DNA of 64,000 nucleotides from Gemmobacter aquarius. GTDB taxonomy: Bacteria > Pseudomonadota > Alphaproteobacteria > Rhodobacterales > Rhodobacteraceae. Location of the stretch: positions 1,910,001 through 1,974,000 of the forward strand of contig NZ_CP028918.1 of NCBI RefSeq assembly GCF_003060865.1. The letters are read 5' to 3'. Made by a program: the position numbers and the translations under genes. Positions within the stretch are counted from its first letter, which is position 1. Every line of letters starts with the position of its first letter. Below are positions 15,921 to 23,432 of the stretch, piece after piece. The notes under the pieces are model-generated. The model ran no database searches, was not told the origin of the DNA, and saw only the letters and a list, made by a program, of their open reading frames with translations.

Positions 15921-16258
15921 TCGGGCGATTGTGGCGCAGGCATCCGGTGCTGACGCTGGCCTTTGCGCTGGCGCTGGTTGCCGTGGGGTTTTTCGGGGTC
16001 AGGGCGCTGACCTTTGCGGTCACGCTGGCGTGGCGGGCCGAGCAGCCTGTCGCCGCCTGGATGACGCCGCGCTATATCGAGCGGACCTATGATCTGCGCC
16101 GCGAGGAATTGGGCGCGATCCTGCGTCTCGACGAGGCCGGCGAGGCAGGGTTGCCGGTCGACGCTCTGGCGCGGGCTGCGGGGCGGCCCTTGGCCGAGGT
16201 GCTGGCCGAACTGGAGGCTGCAATCGCGGCGCATGAAGCGCAGGGCGGCGACGAATGA
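15917..16258 (+). CDS. Hypothetical protein with one membrane anchor
   Basis: A 113-residue protein with an N-terminal transmembrane helix (residues 9-30, HPVLTLAFALALVAVGFF) and a cytoplasmic-type C-terminal part that could be a winged-helix-like segment (YDLRREELGAILRLDEAGEAG then PLAEVLAELEAAIAAHEAQ). It does not match a family I know. It overlaps the VWA gene by ATGA at its start and the DedA gene by four bases at its end, so it is embedded in an operon with the VWA and DedA genes and probably acts with one of them at the membrane. Confidence 0.72.
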   Translation: MIGRLWRRHPVLTLAFALALVAVGFFGVRALTFAVTLAWRAEQPVAAWMTPRYIERTYDLRREELGAILRLDEAGEAGLPVDALARAAGRPLAEVLAELEAAIAAHEAQGGDE

Positions 16259-16848
16259 CCGAAACCCTGCTGAGGCTCGTGCCGGAATGGGGGGCGCTTT
16301 TGGTGGCGCTGGCCAATTTTCTGGCCTGTATGGCACTGCCCATTCCGGCGTCGCTGGTGATGCTGGCGGGCGGGGCCTTTGCCGCTGCGGGTGACCTGCC
16401 CTTTGGCGTGATCTGGGGGGCGGGGCTGGCGGGCGCCGTTCTGGGCGATCAGGCGGGCTATCTGCTGGGGCGTTACGCGGGGGGCCCGCTTCTCGAGCGG
16501 ATCGGGACGCGGCGCAAAGCGGGGCGGATGCTGCGGCGGGCGGTCGCGTGGTTGCACGAGCGGCAGCGTCCGGCGGTGTTCTATTCGCGCTGGCTGGTGT
16601 CGGCGCTGGGGCCTTATGTCAACCTTGCCGCAGGGGCGGCGCGGCTGCCGTGGCGGCGCTTTGCGGTCGCCTCGGCCAGTGGCGAGGCGATCTGGGTGAC
16701 GGTCTATCTGGGGCTGGGCTACCGCTTCTCGGCAGACATCCAGGCGCTGGGGTCGACGCTTGGCAACCTTGGGCTGGCGGTCGCGGCGGGGGTGGTGGCG
16801 CTGTTGCTGGGCCGCGTGTTGTGGGGGATGGCGCAGGAGCGGGAGTGA
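16255..16848 (+). CDS. DedA family membrane protein
   Basis: A 197-residue DedA/SNARE-associated inner-membrane protein; members are proposed to move lipid carriers such as undecaprenyl phosphate or to act as proton-coupled transporters. Evidence is the N-terminal re-entrant region (NFLACMALPIPASLVMLAGGAFA), the acidic GDQAGYLLGRYAG and the conserved FYSRWLVSALGPYVNLAAGAARLPWRRF, followed by two C-terminal helices. Its start overlaps the upstream small gene by four bases. It is the second DedA-superfamily gene in the window, besides the YqaA-like one near 4.1 kb. Confidence 0.88.
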   Translation: MTETLLRLVPEWGALLVALANFLACMALPIPASLVMLAGGAFAAAGDLPFGVIWGAGLAGAVLGDQAGYLLGRYAGGPLLERIGTRRKAGRMLRRAVAWLHERQRPAVFYSRWLVSALGPYVNLAAGAARLPWRRFAVASASGEAIWVTVYLGLGYRFSADIQALGSTLGNLGLAVAAGVVALLLGRVLWGMAQERE

Positions 16849-16875
16849 CCGCCCTGCCCTGCGACTTGCGCCAAC

Positions 16876-16894
16876 GAATTTTCTGCGAAAATTC
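16876..16894. repeat. Palindrome GAATTTTC-TGC-GAAAATTC
   Basis: Perfect 8-bp arms with a TGC loop, in the 90-base gap between the dedA and M48 genes. It is base-for-base identical to the copy at 61297-61315, 44 kb away. Confidence 0.8.
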
Positions 16895-16938
16895 AGGCGC
16901 CCCTTTTCGCGGGGCGGTCTGCGGGCCATATCGGGGGT

Positions 16939-17622
16939 ATGATAAAGGTGCTGCCCCTGATCCTTGCGCTTGGTTATGCGTTCCTGATGTTCCGCTTTTC
17001 GGTCTGGCGGACGCATAAGACGCTGGACGCGCAGTCGCAGCCGCTGACCGACCCTGCGGTGCTGCGGCTGGCCGACCGGATGGCGGCGGCGCTGGAATTG
17101 CCCGCGATAAAGGTCAATGTCTTCGAGGTCGAGCCGGTGAACGGGCTTGCCGCACCCGACGGGCGGATTTTCCTGACGCGGGGGTTTTTGAACCGCAAGG
17201 CGCGGGGCGAGGTGACGGCCGAGGAATTGGCCGCGGTGATTGCGCATGAATTGGGGCATGTTGCGCTGGGCCATGCGCGGCGGCGGATGATCGATTTCAC
17301 CGGGCAGAATGCGGTGTTCTTCATGCTGACGGCGCTTCTGAGCCGGTTCTTGCCCTTTGTCGGGGTGTGGATCGCCAACCTGATCTCTGGCGCCTTGGCG
17401 GCACGGTTGTCGCGGCGCGACGAGTTCGAGGCAGATGCCTATGCGACCGCGCTGCTGATCAAGGCGGGGATCGGGACGGGGCCGCAAAAATCGCTGTTCC
17501 GCAAGCTCGACGCGATGGCGGGGCACCGGGGCGGGATGCCTGCGTGGTTGATGTCGCATCCCGACAGCGCGGAACGCATCGCGGCGATCGAGGCGAACGA
17601 GAAGCGATGGCTTCAGGCGTGA
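16939..17622 (+). CDS. M48 family zinc metalloprotease
   Basis: A 227-residue membrane-associated zinc protease related to HtpX/Oma1-type M48 peptidases. An N-terminal hydrophobic segment (residues 4-20) anchors it, the zinc motif HELGH is at residues 103-107, followed by VALGHARRR. Two membrane-like helices (AVFFMLTALLSRFLPFVGVW) come next, and the third ligand lies in DEFEADAYA (Glu164). The PDGRIFLTRGFL segment before HELGH is typical. It probably degrades damaged membrane or periplasmic proteins. Its stop overlaps the convergent PIN gene by 10 bases. Confidence 0.88.
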   Translation: MIKVLPLILALGYAFLMFRFSVWRTHKTLDAQSQPLTDPAVLRLADRMAAALELPAIKVNVFEVEPVNGLAAPDGRIFLTRGFLNRKARGEVTAEELAAVIAHELGHVALGHARRRMIDFTGQNAVFFMLTALLSRFLPFVGVWIANLISGALAARLSRRDEFEADAYATALLIKAGIGTGPQKSLFRKLDAMAGHRGGMPAWLMSHPDSAERIAAIEANEKRWLQA

Positions 17623-18164
17623 CCGGCAGTGACGGCCTTGGCGAAGCGCGGGAGTTGCGCGCGTTTCAACAGGGCCTTGAGCGATACGGGTTGGCCAGCC
17701 ATGGATTGGGCGGTGGCGTGGACCTTGGCCACGACCGCGCCCGCTTCGGCTGGATGCCGTGACCAGAGTTCCCATAAAAAACCGTCGGGGTCGCGGCGGT
17801 CGATGCCTTCCTCGGCCAGCGTGTGGCGCGGGAAATCCTTGGCGTTGAAGGTGACGATCGCATCGGCGTGCGACTGGATCGCCACGGCGAGGACGTGGAT
17901 GTCGTCGGGGTCGGGAAGGTGCAGGCGGGCTTCGATGCCGGGCGCGGGCTGAACGCAGGCGCCGGGAAACGCGGCCCGCATCAGGGCGATGTCGGAGCGG
18001 GCAGCGGCTTCCTGCCCTGCCCCGAGTTTGACGGTGGCGCGGGCCCATTCTTCAAGGATGCGGTCAGACCAGCGGGCCTGAAACAGCCCCCGTACGGCAC
18101 AACCGAGCAGAAGGTCGCGCAGCACGGGGGGGTAAAGGACGCAGGCGTCGAGGACGGCGCGCAA
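17613..18164 (-). CDS. PIN domain protein, probable RNase
   Basis: A 183-residue PIN-domain protein. The fold is marked by the opening VLDACVLYPPVLRDLLLGCA (first metal Asp), RILEEWARA, and the second acidic cluster LPDPDDIHVLAVAIQSHADAIVTFNAKDFP. These are the Asp/Glu residues that hold Mg in single-strand RNases of the VapC type. No antitoxin-like gene adjoins it: upstream is the rlmI-like gene, whose stop lies two bases before. The only start that keeps the conserved N-terminus is TTG, so expression is probably low and coupled to rlmI. Its 3' end overlaps the convergent M48 gene. Confidence 0.82.
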   Translation of the reverse strand: MRAVLDACVLYPPVLRDLLLGCAVRGLFQARWSDRILEEWARATVKLGAGQEAAARSDIALMRAAFPGACVQPAPGIEARLHLPDPDDIHVLAVAIQSHADAIVTFNAKDFPRHTLAEEGIDRRDPDGFLWELWSRHPAEAGAVVAKVHATAQSMAGQPVSLKALLKRAQLPRFAKAVTAGHA

Positions 18165-18165
18165 G

Positions 18166-19416
18166 TCAGTCGAGCCGGAAGACCAGCGATTTCAGATAAC
18201 CCGATTCCGCCAGTTGCGGCAGCATCGGGTGATCGGCACCGGCAAAGCCGGTATGCAGCAGTTGCGCCTTGCGGCCCCCGCGCCCGATGCCGCGGGCGCA
18301 GGCCGAGCGGAAGGCTTGCAGGTCGGCGGCATGCGAGCAGGAGCAAAGCACGATGTAGCCTCCGCCGGCCACAAGCGGCGAGGCGAGGCGGGCGAGGCGT
18401 TCATAGGCACGCAGGCCAGCTTCGAGCGAGTTCTTGCCCGGTGCAAAGGCGGGCGGGTCGCAGATCACCACATCGAAGCGGTCGGGTTCGGCACCCATGG
18501 CTTCGAGAACGTCGAAGGCGTCACCTTGGCGGGTGGTGAAGCAGTCGGCGAATCCGCTGGCGGCGGCGCCCTGTTCGGCAAGGGCGAGGGCCGGGGCCGA
18601 GGCGTCGACGGCGAGTGCCGAAACGGCGCCGTTGGCAAGGGCTGCAAGGGCGAAGCCGCCGACATGGGTGAAGACGTCGAGCACGCGCGCGCCCTTGGCC
18701 AGCGAGGCGGCGAAGGCGTGGTTCGGGCGCTGGTCGTAGAACAGGCCGGTTTTCTGGCCCCCCGTCACATCGGCCATATAGGTGGCCCCGTTCATCGGCA
18801 CCGGAATCGGCCCCGTGATCGCGCCCGTGACGACGGTGGTTTCTTCCTTCATGCCTTCGAGCGTGCGCGACCTGCCCGTGCCGTTTTTCACGACCGTTGT
18901 GACGCCCGTCACCTGCATCAGGGCGGCGACCAATGCGTCAAGATGCAGTTCGGCCCAAGCGGCGTTGGGCTGGACAACGGCGACATCGCCGAAGCGGTCG
19001 ATCACGATGCCGGGCAATCCGTCAGCCTCGGCATGGACGAGGCGGTAGAAGGGCGCATCGTAAAGGCGGGCGCGCAGGTCGAGGGCGCGCTGCAGGCGGG
19101 CGGCAAACCATGCCTGATCGATCACCGCATCCGCGTCGCGGTCGAGCATGCGACCCACGATCTTGGACTTGAGGTTGATCGTGACGAGGCCGACCACGCG
19201 GCGGTCGCCGTCTTCGAGAATGGCAAGCGACCCCGGCGTCAGGTTCTGGGTGCGACGGTCTGTCACCAGTTCGTCGGCGTAAACCCACGGGAAGCCGTGG
19301 CGGATCGCCCGCGCCTCGGTGCGGGGTTTCAGGCGGACGGTGGGATGCGCGCGCGCAGGCGCGTCGGTCGCATCGTCGGTGGCGGGGTCCGGAATGGACG
19401 AAGGAGAGGATATCAT
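18166..19416 (-). CDS. rlmI: RlmI-like 23S rRNA (cytosine-C5)-methyltransferase
   Basis: A 416-residue SAM-dependent class I methyltransferase of the RlmI/YccW group, which methylates 23S rRNA cytosine (C1962 in E. coli). It has an N-terminal PUA-like part (TVRLKPRTEARAIRHGFPWVYADE), a middle domain with AEADGLPGIVIDRFGD, the SAM motif VLDVFTHVGGFALAA, the catalytic CDPPAFAPGK and a second cysteine motif LCSCSHAADL. About 27 extra residues precede the PUA part. An AAGGAG site lies upstream of the ATG, but site and start sit in a perfect 12-bp hairpin (19401-19427). The PIN gene follows at once. Confidence 0.87.
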   Translation of the reverse strand: MISSPSSIPDPATDDATDAPARAHPTVRLKPRTEARAIRHGFPWVYADELVTDRRTQNLTPGSLAILEDGDRRVVGLVTINLKSKIVGRMLDRDADAVIDQAWFAARLQRALDLRARLYDAPFYRLVHAEADGLPGIVIDRFGDVAVVQPNAAWAELHLDALVAALMQVTGVTTVVKNGTGRSRTLEGMKEETTVVTGAITGPIPVPMNGATYMADVTGGQKTGLFYDQRPNHAFAASLAKGARVLDVFTHVGGFALAALANGAVSALAVDASAPALALAEQGAAASGFADCFTTRQGDAFDVLEAMGAEPDRFDVVICDPPAFAPGKNSLEAGLRAYERLARLASPLVAGGGYIVLCSCSHAADLQAFRSACARGIGRGGRKAQLLHTGFAGADHPMLPQLAESGYLKSLVFRLD

Positions 19417-19427
19417 ATCCTCTCCTT
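19401..19427 (-). promoter_or_regulatory. Hairpin masking the rlmI ribosome binding site and start
   Basis: Perfect 12-bp arms (AAGGAGAGGATA and its complement) with a 3-base TGA loop. In the minus-strand mRNA the AAGGAG Shine-Dalgarno is the 5' arm, the AUG straddles arm and loop, and codons 3-6 form the 3' arm. Such a structure should block initiation unless melted, so it may be a translational switch. Confidence 0.6.
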
Positions 19428-19477
19428 ACGCCAGATCGTGGATCGGGGCCAGAACGCAGATGCGCAAAACTGCGGAC

Positions 19478-20182
19478 TTAGCGCGTCAGGATCAGCGGTT
19501 CGAGCGACTGGGTGCGCGCGCGGGCGACAAGGGTCGGGTCGGTCACGGGGGCCGACAGCTCGCGGCGCAGGACCTGCGCCAGACGTTCGGTGATGACGAC
19601 CTTTTGCGTGCGACCCGCCGCATCGTCGGCGATGGCCTGCGCCCCGCCCGTGCCCTTGGTATCGGCCACGATCCGGCGCGGACCGTCGAGCACATCGCCG
19701 GTCGCGGCATCGCGCACCACGAGGTCGAAGCGCAACTCGTGCGTGCCGCCGATGGTGTAGCGGGTCTTTTCGGTCAGGGCGTGAAACTTGGTCAGGGTCA
19801 GTTCGACCGTGACGGGGCGGCCTTCGACCATCGGCATGGTCGCATCGGTCACGGCGGCCATCAGGATCGCGCCGACCTGCGCGTAGCGGTCGCCAGTCGG
19901 GTCGCCATGCCAGACGATGTCGGCGCGGGGTTTGAAGGTGTTGGCTTCGGAAACCTTCAAGGTGCGGGGCACGACGACCTGCACATCCTGCACCGCGTAT
20001 TTCGCTGCCATGACCGCCGGTCCTTGCGGCGGGACGCGCGGCGCGTGCTGCGGCATCGGCCCGCCCTGCGAGGCGATGGTCAGCCCTTCGACCCCGATCG
20101 ACCGGGTCGCAGGCTCGCCTCCGGCGCATGCCGACAGGAAAAGAGCTATGCCGAATGCGAGAGCTATCTTTTTCATATCCAT
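19478..20182 (-). CDS. Hypothetical lipoprotein (DUF6778-like)
   Basis: A 234-residue predicted lipoprotein: MDMKKIALAFGIALFLSACAGG has a basic start, a hydrophobic core and the lipobox LSAC. The mature part has strand-rich stretches (VQDVQVVVPRTLKVSEAN, VTVELTLTKFHALTEKTRYT, HELRFDLVVRDAATGDVL) and resembles a Rhodobacteraceae lipoprotein group listed as DUF6778; that name is from memory and uncertain. Function unknown. The ATG at 20182 is used; one at 20176 would also work. It is divergent from edd, with the regulatory gap between them. Confidence 0.72.
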   Translation of the reverse strand: MDMKKIALAFGIALFLSACAGGEPATRSIGVEGLTIASQGGPMPQHAPRVPPQGPAVMAAKYAVQDVQVVVPRTLKVSEANTFKPRADIVWHGDPTGDRYAQVGAILMAAVTDATMPMVEGRPVTVELTLTKFHALTEKTRYTIGGTHELRFDLVVRDAATGDVLDGPRRIVADTKGTGGAQAIADDAAGRTQKVVITERLAQVLRRELSAPVTDPTLVARARTQSLEPLILTR

Positions 20183-20304
20183 ATCCAGACCTACGAGAAT
20201 AATCCCATCCCTTTGTCTGGGTTTATCGATATCAATTGTGGCTTGATTAGGAATTAAGCAGTGTATTTTCGTGATTTGCTACCTGCTGGAAACAATTCTC
20301 TGAT

Positions 20305-20326
20305 TGTGTAAGCATATGTTTACACA
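20305..20326. promoter_or_regulatory. Inverted repeat TGTGTAA-N8-TTACACA upstream of edd
   Basis: Perfect 7-bp arms with an 8-base AT-rich spacer, centred about 175 bases before the edd ATG in the divergent lipoprotein/edd gap. The form is that of a dimeric regulator site or part of a promoter; I cannot name the protein. Confidence 0.4.
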
Positions 20327-20359
20327 CTTATTGCGTGAAAAGCGGCAGCTTCCTGTGGG

Positions 20360-20375
20360 TTGTTAGCGCTAACAA
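20360..20375. promoter_or_regulatory. LacI-family operator TTGTTAGCGCTAACAA
   Basis: A perfect 16-bp palindrome with the central GCGC characteristic of LacI/GalR-family sites (compare the TGTTAnCGnTAACA pattern of GntR-type gluconate regulators). It lies 115 bases upstream of edd, so the Entner-Doudoroff genes are probably repressed by a sugar-responsive LacI-family protein that is not encoded in this window. Confidence 0.65.
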
Positions 20376-20425
20376 CATCTGATAGAAATGCCCTGACCCG
20401 ACTCTCGGCCGCAACCGGCCGACCG

Positions 20426-20473
20426 GACCGCCAAACTGACCGCCAAACTGACTGCCAAACTGACTGCCGACCA
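20426..20473 (+). repeat. 12-bp tandem repeat upstream of edd
   Basis: Units GACCGCCAAACT, GACCGCCAAACT and GACTGCCAAACT follow one another, with a fourth degenerate unit GACTGCCGACCA, ending 16 bases before the edd ATG and just before its ribosome binding site. It is in the probable leader of the mRNA. Confidence 0.8.
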
Positions 20474-20489
20474 GACCAAGGAGAGCGCC

Positions 20490-22295
20490 ATGACGCTTCA
20501 CCCCACCATAGCCCGCGTCACCGACCGGATCCGCGCCCGATCGCAGGATGTGCGGGGCGCCTATCTCGAGCGGATGGCCAGGGCAGCGAGCGCGGGGCCG
20601 GCGCGGGGGCATCTGGCTTGCGGCAATCAGGCCCATGCCTATGCGGCGATGGGGGCCGACAAGGAGACGATGGCGGCGGGGCGCGTGCCCAATATCGGTA
20701 TCGTCACGGCCTATAACGACATGCTTTCGGCACATCAGCCGTTCGAGACCTATCCTGCGCTGATCCGGTCTGCCGCGCGCGCGGCGGGGGCAACGGCGCA
20801 GGTGGCGGGCGGGGTTCCCGCGATGTGCGACGGGGTCACGCAAGGTCAGGCGGGGATGGAGCTGTCGCTCTTCTCGCGCGATGTGATCGCGCTGGCGGCA
20901 GGCGTGTCGCTGTCGCACAACACCTTTGACGCGGCGATTTTCCTTGGCGTCTGCGACAAGATCGTGCCGGGTCTGATCATCGCGGCGGCGACCTTCAGCC
21001 ATTTGCCCAGCATTTTCGTGCCCGCAGGTCCGATGACGAGCGGGCTGCCGAATGACGAGAAGTCCAAGGTCAGAAATGCCTATGCCAATGGCGAGATCGG
21101 GCGCGATGCGCTGATGGCGGCCGAAATGGCCAGCTATCACGGGCCGGGCACCTGCACGTTCTACGGGACCGCGAACACCAACCAGATGCTGATGGAGTTC
21201 ATGGGGCTGCATCTGCCGGGCACGTCTTTCGTGAACCCCGGCACGCCGCTGCGCGAGGCTTTGACGGTGGCCGCGGTGACCCGCGCGGCCGAGATCACGG
21301 CGCAAGGCAACGATTATCGCCCCGTGGGCGAGATCCTTGACGAGCGGGCTTTCGTGAACGGGCTGGTCGGGCTGATGGCGACGGGGGGGTCGACCAACCT
21401 CGTGCTGCATCTGCCCGCCATGGCGCGGGCGGCGGGCGTGCTGCTCGACCTGCAGGATTTCGCGGATATTTCCGAAGCGGTGCCGCTGATGGCCAAGGTT
21501 TACCCCAACGGTCTGGCAGATGTGAACCATTTCCACGCGGCGGGCGGCTTGGGCTATATGATCGGGCAATTGCTCGACGCAGGCCTGCTGCATCCTGATG
21601 CCAAGACAGTGGCGGGCGATGGCCTTGCGCTTTACCGGCAAGAGCCGAAGTTGCAGGACGGCAAGCTGGTCTGGCAGGACGGCGCGGCCCACACGCTGAA
21701 CGACAAGATCCTGCGCCCTGCGACCGATCCCTTTGCAAAGACCGGCGGGCTGAAGCAATTGTCGGGCAATCTGGGGCGCGGCGTGATCAAGGTTTCGGCT
21801 GTCGCACCCGAACGCCACGTGATCGAGGCCCCTGCCCGCATCTTCCACGACCAGGAGGATGTGAAGGCTGCCTTCAAGCGGGGCGAGTTCACGACCGACA
21901 CCGTGGTCGTGGTGCGCTTTCAGGGGCCACAGGCTAACGGGATGCCGGAACTCCATTCGCTGACGCCGACGCTCTCGATCCTGCAAGAGCGCGGGCTGCG
22001 TGTCGCGCTGGTCACCGACGGGCGGATGTCGGGCGCGTCGGGCAAGGTTCCGGCGGCGATCCATGTTTCGCCCGAAGCGGCGGCAGGCGGACCGCTCGCC
22101 CGTCTGCGCGACGGCGATGTGGTGCGTCTGGACGCGGTGGCGGGCACGCTCGAGGTGCTGGCAGCCGATTTCGCCAGCCGCGATCCGGTCGTTGCCGACC
22201 TGACCGGCAACCGCTACGGAACGGGGCGTGAGCTGTTCGAGATGTTCCGCCGCAACGTCGGGCCCTCCGATCAGGGCGCGGGCGTTGTCGTCTGA
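20490..22295 (+). CDS. edd: Phosphogluconate dehydratase
   Basis: A 601-residue [4Fe-4S] dehydratase that converts 6-phosphogluconate to 2-keto-3-deoxy-6-phosphogluconate, the first step specific to the Entner-Doudoroff pathway in the cytoplasm. The IlvD/Edd family is shown by [36 protein letters not shown] [22 protein letters not shown] and [17 protein letters not shown]. Full length matches Edd (about 600 residues), longer than IlvD. AAGGAG precedes the ATG. eda follows 96 bases downstream, with a dispersed repeat in between. Probably regulated through the palindromic operator upstream. Confidence 0.96.
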   Translation: MTLHPTIARVTDRIRARSQDVRGAYLERMARAASAGPARGHLACGNQAHAYAAMGADKETMAAGRVPNIGIVTAYNDMLSAHQPFETYPALIRSAARAAGATAQVAGGVPAMCDGVTQGQAGMELSLFSRDVIALAAGVSLSHNTFDAAIFLGVCDKIVPGLIIAAATFSHLPSIFVPAGPMTSGLPNDEKSKVRNAYANGEIGRDALMAAEMASYHGPGTCTFYGTANTNQMLMEFMGLHLPGTSFVNPGTPLREALTVAAVTRAAEITAQGNDYRPVGEILDERAFVNGLVGLMATGGSTNLVLHLPAMARAAGVLLDLQDFADISEAVPLMAKVYPNGLADVNHFHAAGGLGYMIGQLLDAGLLHPDAKTVAGDGLALYRQEPKLQDGKLVWQDGAAHTLNDKILRPATDPFAKTGGLKQLSGNLGRGVIKVSAVAPERHVIEAPARIFHDQEDVKAAFKRGEFTTDTVVVVRFQGPQANGMPELHSLTPTLSILQERGLRVALVTDGRMSGASGKVPAAIHVSPEAAAGGPLARLRDGDVVRLDAVAGTLEVLAADFASRDPVVADLTGNRYGTGRELFEMFRRNVGPSDQGAGVVV

Positions 22296-22303
22296 CCCTG
22301 CCG

Positions 22304-22355
22304 CATTTTCTGTCTGAAAATATCCTGCGGGGGTCCGGGGGTGCAAAACCCCCGG
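22304..22355 (-). repeat. Dispersed GC-stem / GAGGATATTT element (minus orientation)
   Basis: On the minus strand a GGGGGTTTTGCACCCCC stem is followed by CCCCCGCAGGATATTTTC and AGACAGAAAATG. It fills most of the gap between edd and eda on their antisense strand, so eda may be read through or have its own promoter. The inner ATTTTC-TGTCT-GAAAAT also pairs. Confidence 0.7.
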
Positions 22356-22391
22356 CCGTGCCGCGAAAGACCCGATGAAAGGACCGCAACC

Positions 22392-23042
22392 ATGACCCCA
22401 GCCGAACAAAGCGCCGCCGCCCGACGCGTTTGCGCCCTTGCCCCCGTGGTTCCGGTGCTGGTGATCGACGATCTGGCCCATGCGCGGCCCTTGGCCGAGG
22501 CGCTGGTGGCCGGAGGATTGCCCGCGCTTGAAGTCACGCTGCGGACAGCCTGCGCGCTCGATGCGATCCGCGCCATGGCCGAAGTGCCGGGCGGGGTGGT
22601 GGGGGCGGGCACGCTTCTGACGCCCGCCGATGTGAAAGCGGCCAAGGCTGCGGGGGCGACCTTTGGTGTCAGCCCCGGTGCGACCGACCGGCTGATCGCG
22701 GCCTGCGAGGACGAGGGGCTGCCGCTTCTGCCCGGTGCCGTGACGGCATCCGAGATCATGGCGCTGCTGGAGCGCGGCTATACGGTGCAAAAGTTCTTTC
22801 CCGCCGAGCAATCGGGCGGGGCGGCTTTCCTCAGATCCATCGGCTCGCCCATACCACAGGTCAGCTTTTGCCCCACGGGCGGGATCAGCCTGAAGAACGC
22901 GGGCGATTATCTGGCGTTGAAGACGATCCTGTGCGTCGGCGGCTCATGGGTCGCGCCCAAGGACGCGATGTTGCGCGGCGACTGGGCCGAGATCACCCGC
23001 CTTGCCGCCGAGGCCAAGGCGCTGCGCGGAGCCGATTTCTGA
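22392..23042 (+). CDS. eda: 2-dehydro-3-deoxy-6-phosphogluconate aldolase
   Basis: A 216-residue class I aldolase that splits KDPG into pyruvate and glyceraldehyde 3-phosphate, the second Entner-Doudoroff step. Family features are VVPVLVIDD, the glutamate in LEVTLRT, GAGTLLTPADV, FGVSPGAT and the Schiff-base lysine in YTVQKFFPAEQSGG, then FCPTGGISLKNAGDYL. The ATG giving MTPAEQSAAARR is preferred over an in-frame codon inside the repeat element upstream. Its TGA stop lies inside the first of a row of palindromes (23034-23159). Confidence 0.95.
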   Translation: MTPAEQSAAARRVCALAPVVPVLVIDDLAHARPLAEALVAGGLPALEVTLRTACALDAIRAMAEVPGGVVGAGTLLTPADVKAAKAAGATFGVSPGATDRLIAACEDEGLPLLPGAVTASEIMALLERGYTVQKFFPAEQSGGAAFLRSIGSPIPQVSFCPTGGISLKNAGDYLALKTILCVGGSWVAPKDAMLRGDWAEITRLAAEAKALRGADF

Positions 23043-23159
23043 CGCAGAAATCGGTGCGGAATTTGACGCAAATTCCGGCGGCAGACGTTGCGCCCTGCCG
23101 CCCGATGCAGGGCAAAATTCCTGCGTCAGGAATTTGGGCGTTTTCCGCGTCCGAAAACG
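23034..23159. repeat. Array of five adjacent palindromes after eda
   Basis: Five hairpins stand in 126 bases: GATTTCTG-ACG-CAGAAATC (23034-23052), GGAATTTG-ACG-CAAATTCC (23058-23076), GCCCTG/CAGGGC with a 10-base loop (23092-23113), AAATTCCTG/CAGGAATTT with loop CGT (23115-23135) and CGTTTTC/GAAAACG (23139-23159). The array overlaps the eda stop at one end and abuts the stop of the convergent gene at the other. Confidence 0.75.
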
Positions 23160-23432
23160 TCAGGCCAGCCCGACACGGGCGGCGCGTCCGCCTTTGCGCT
23201 TCGGGGTGTCGGGCGCGAGCAGCCCCTGTTCCATCACGCCGCTCATCGGATGGTCAGGCGCCCCCGTCGCATAATGCGCGATCAGGGCGCGCAGCGCGTC
23301 CTTCATCGGCGCATCGACCGGCAGGCTCAGCGCCCAGTCGACGAAGATCGACTTGCATTCACCGAGCGTGATACCCTCGATCCGGTAGCTTTCGCGCACC
23401 AGCCCCTTGGGGTCCGCCTCTTCAATCCGCAT
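23160..23432 (-). CDS. Hypothetical protein downstream of glnE (90 aa)
   Basis: A 90-residue soluble protein, MRIEEADPKGLVRESYRIEG and GECKSIFVDWALSLPVDAPMKDALRAL being its most regular parts, with a basic tail (PKRKGGRAARVG). It appears all-helical and I know no function. The start chosen overlaps the 3' end of glnE by 11 bases and has GGGGAG 8 bases upstream, which argues against the longer GTG start at 23459. Translational coupling with glnE suggests, weakly, a role in nitrogen control. Confidence 0.7.
   Translation of the reverse strand: MRIEEADPKGLVRESYRIEGITLGECKSIFVDWALSLPVDAPMKDALRALIAHYATGAPDHPMSGVMEQGLLAPDTPKRKGGRAARVGLA

Noticed and set aside
20328..22811. 827-codon open frame on the minus strand over edd and eda
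   Set aside because: Antisense shadow of edd/eda; low-complexity His/Arg/Gln composition, no start signal, and edd on the plus strand matches its family over full length.
23034..23159. CRISPR array
   Set aside because: The repeats are palindromes of different arm sequences without equal spacers; no cas genes are near.
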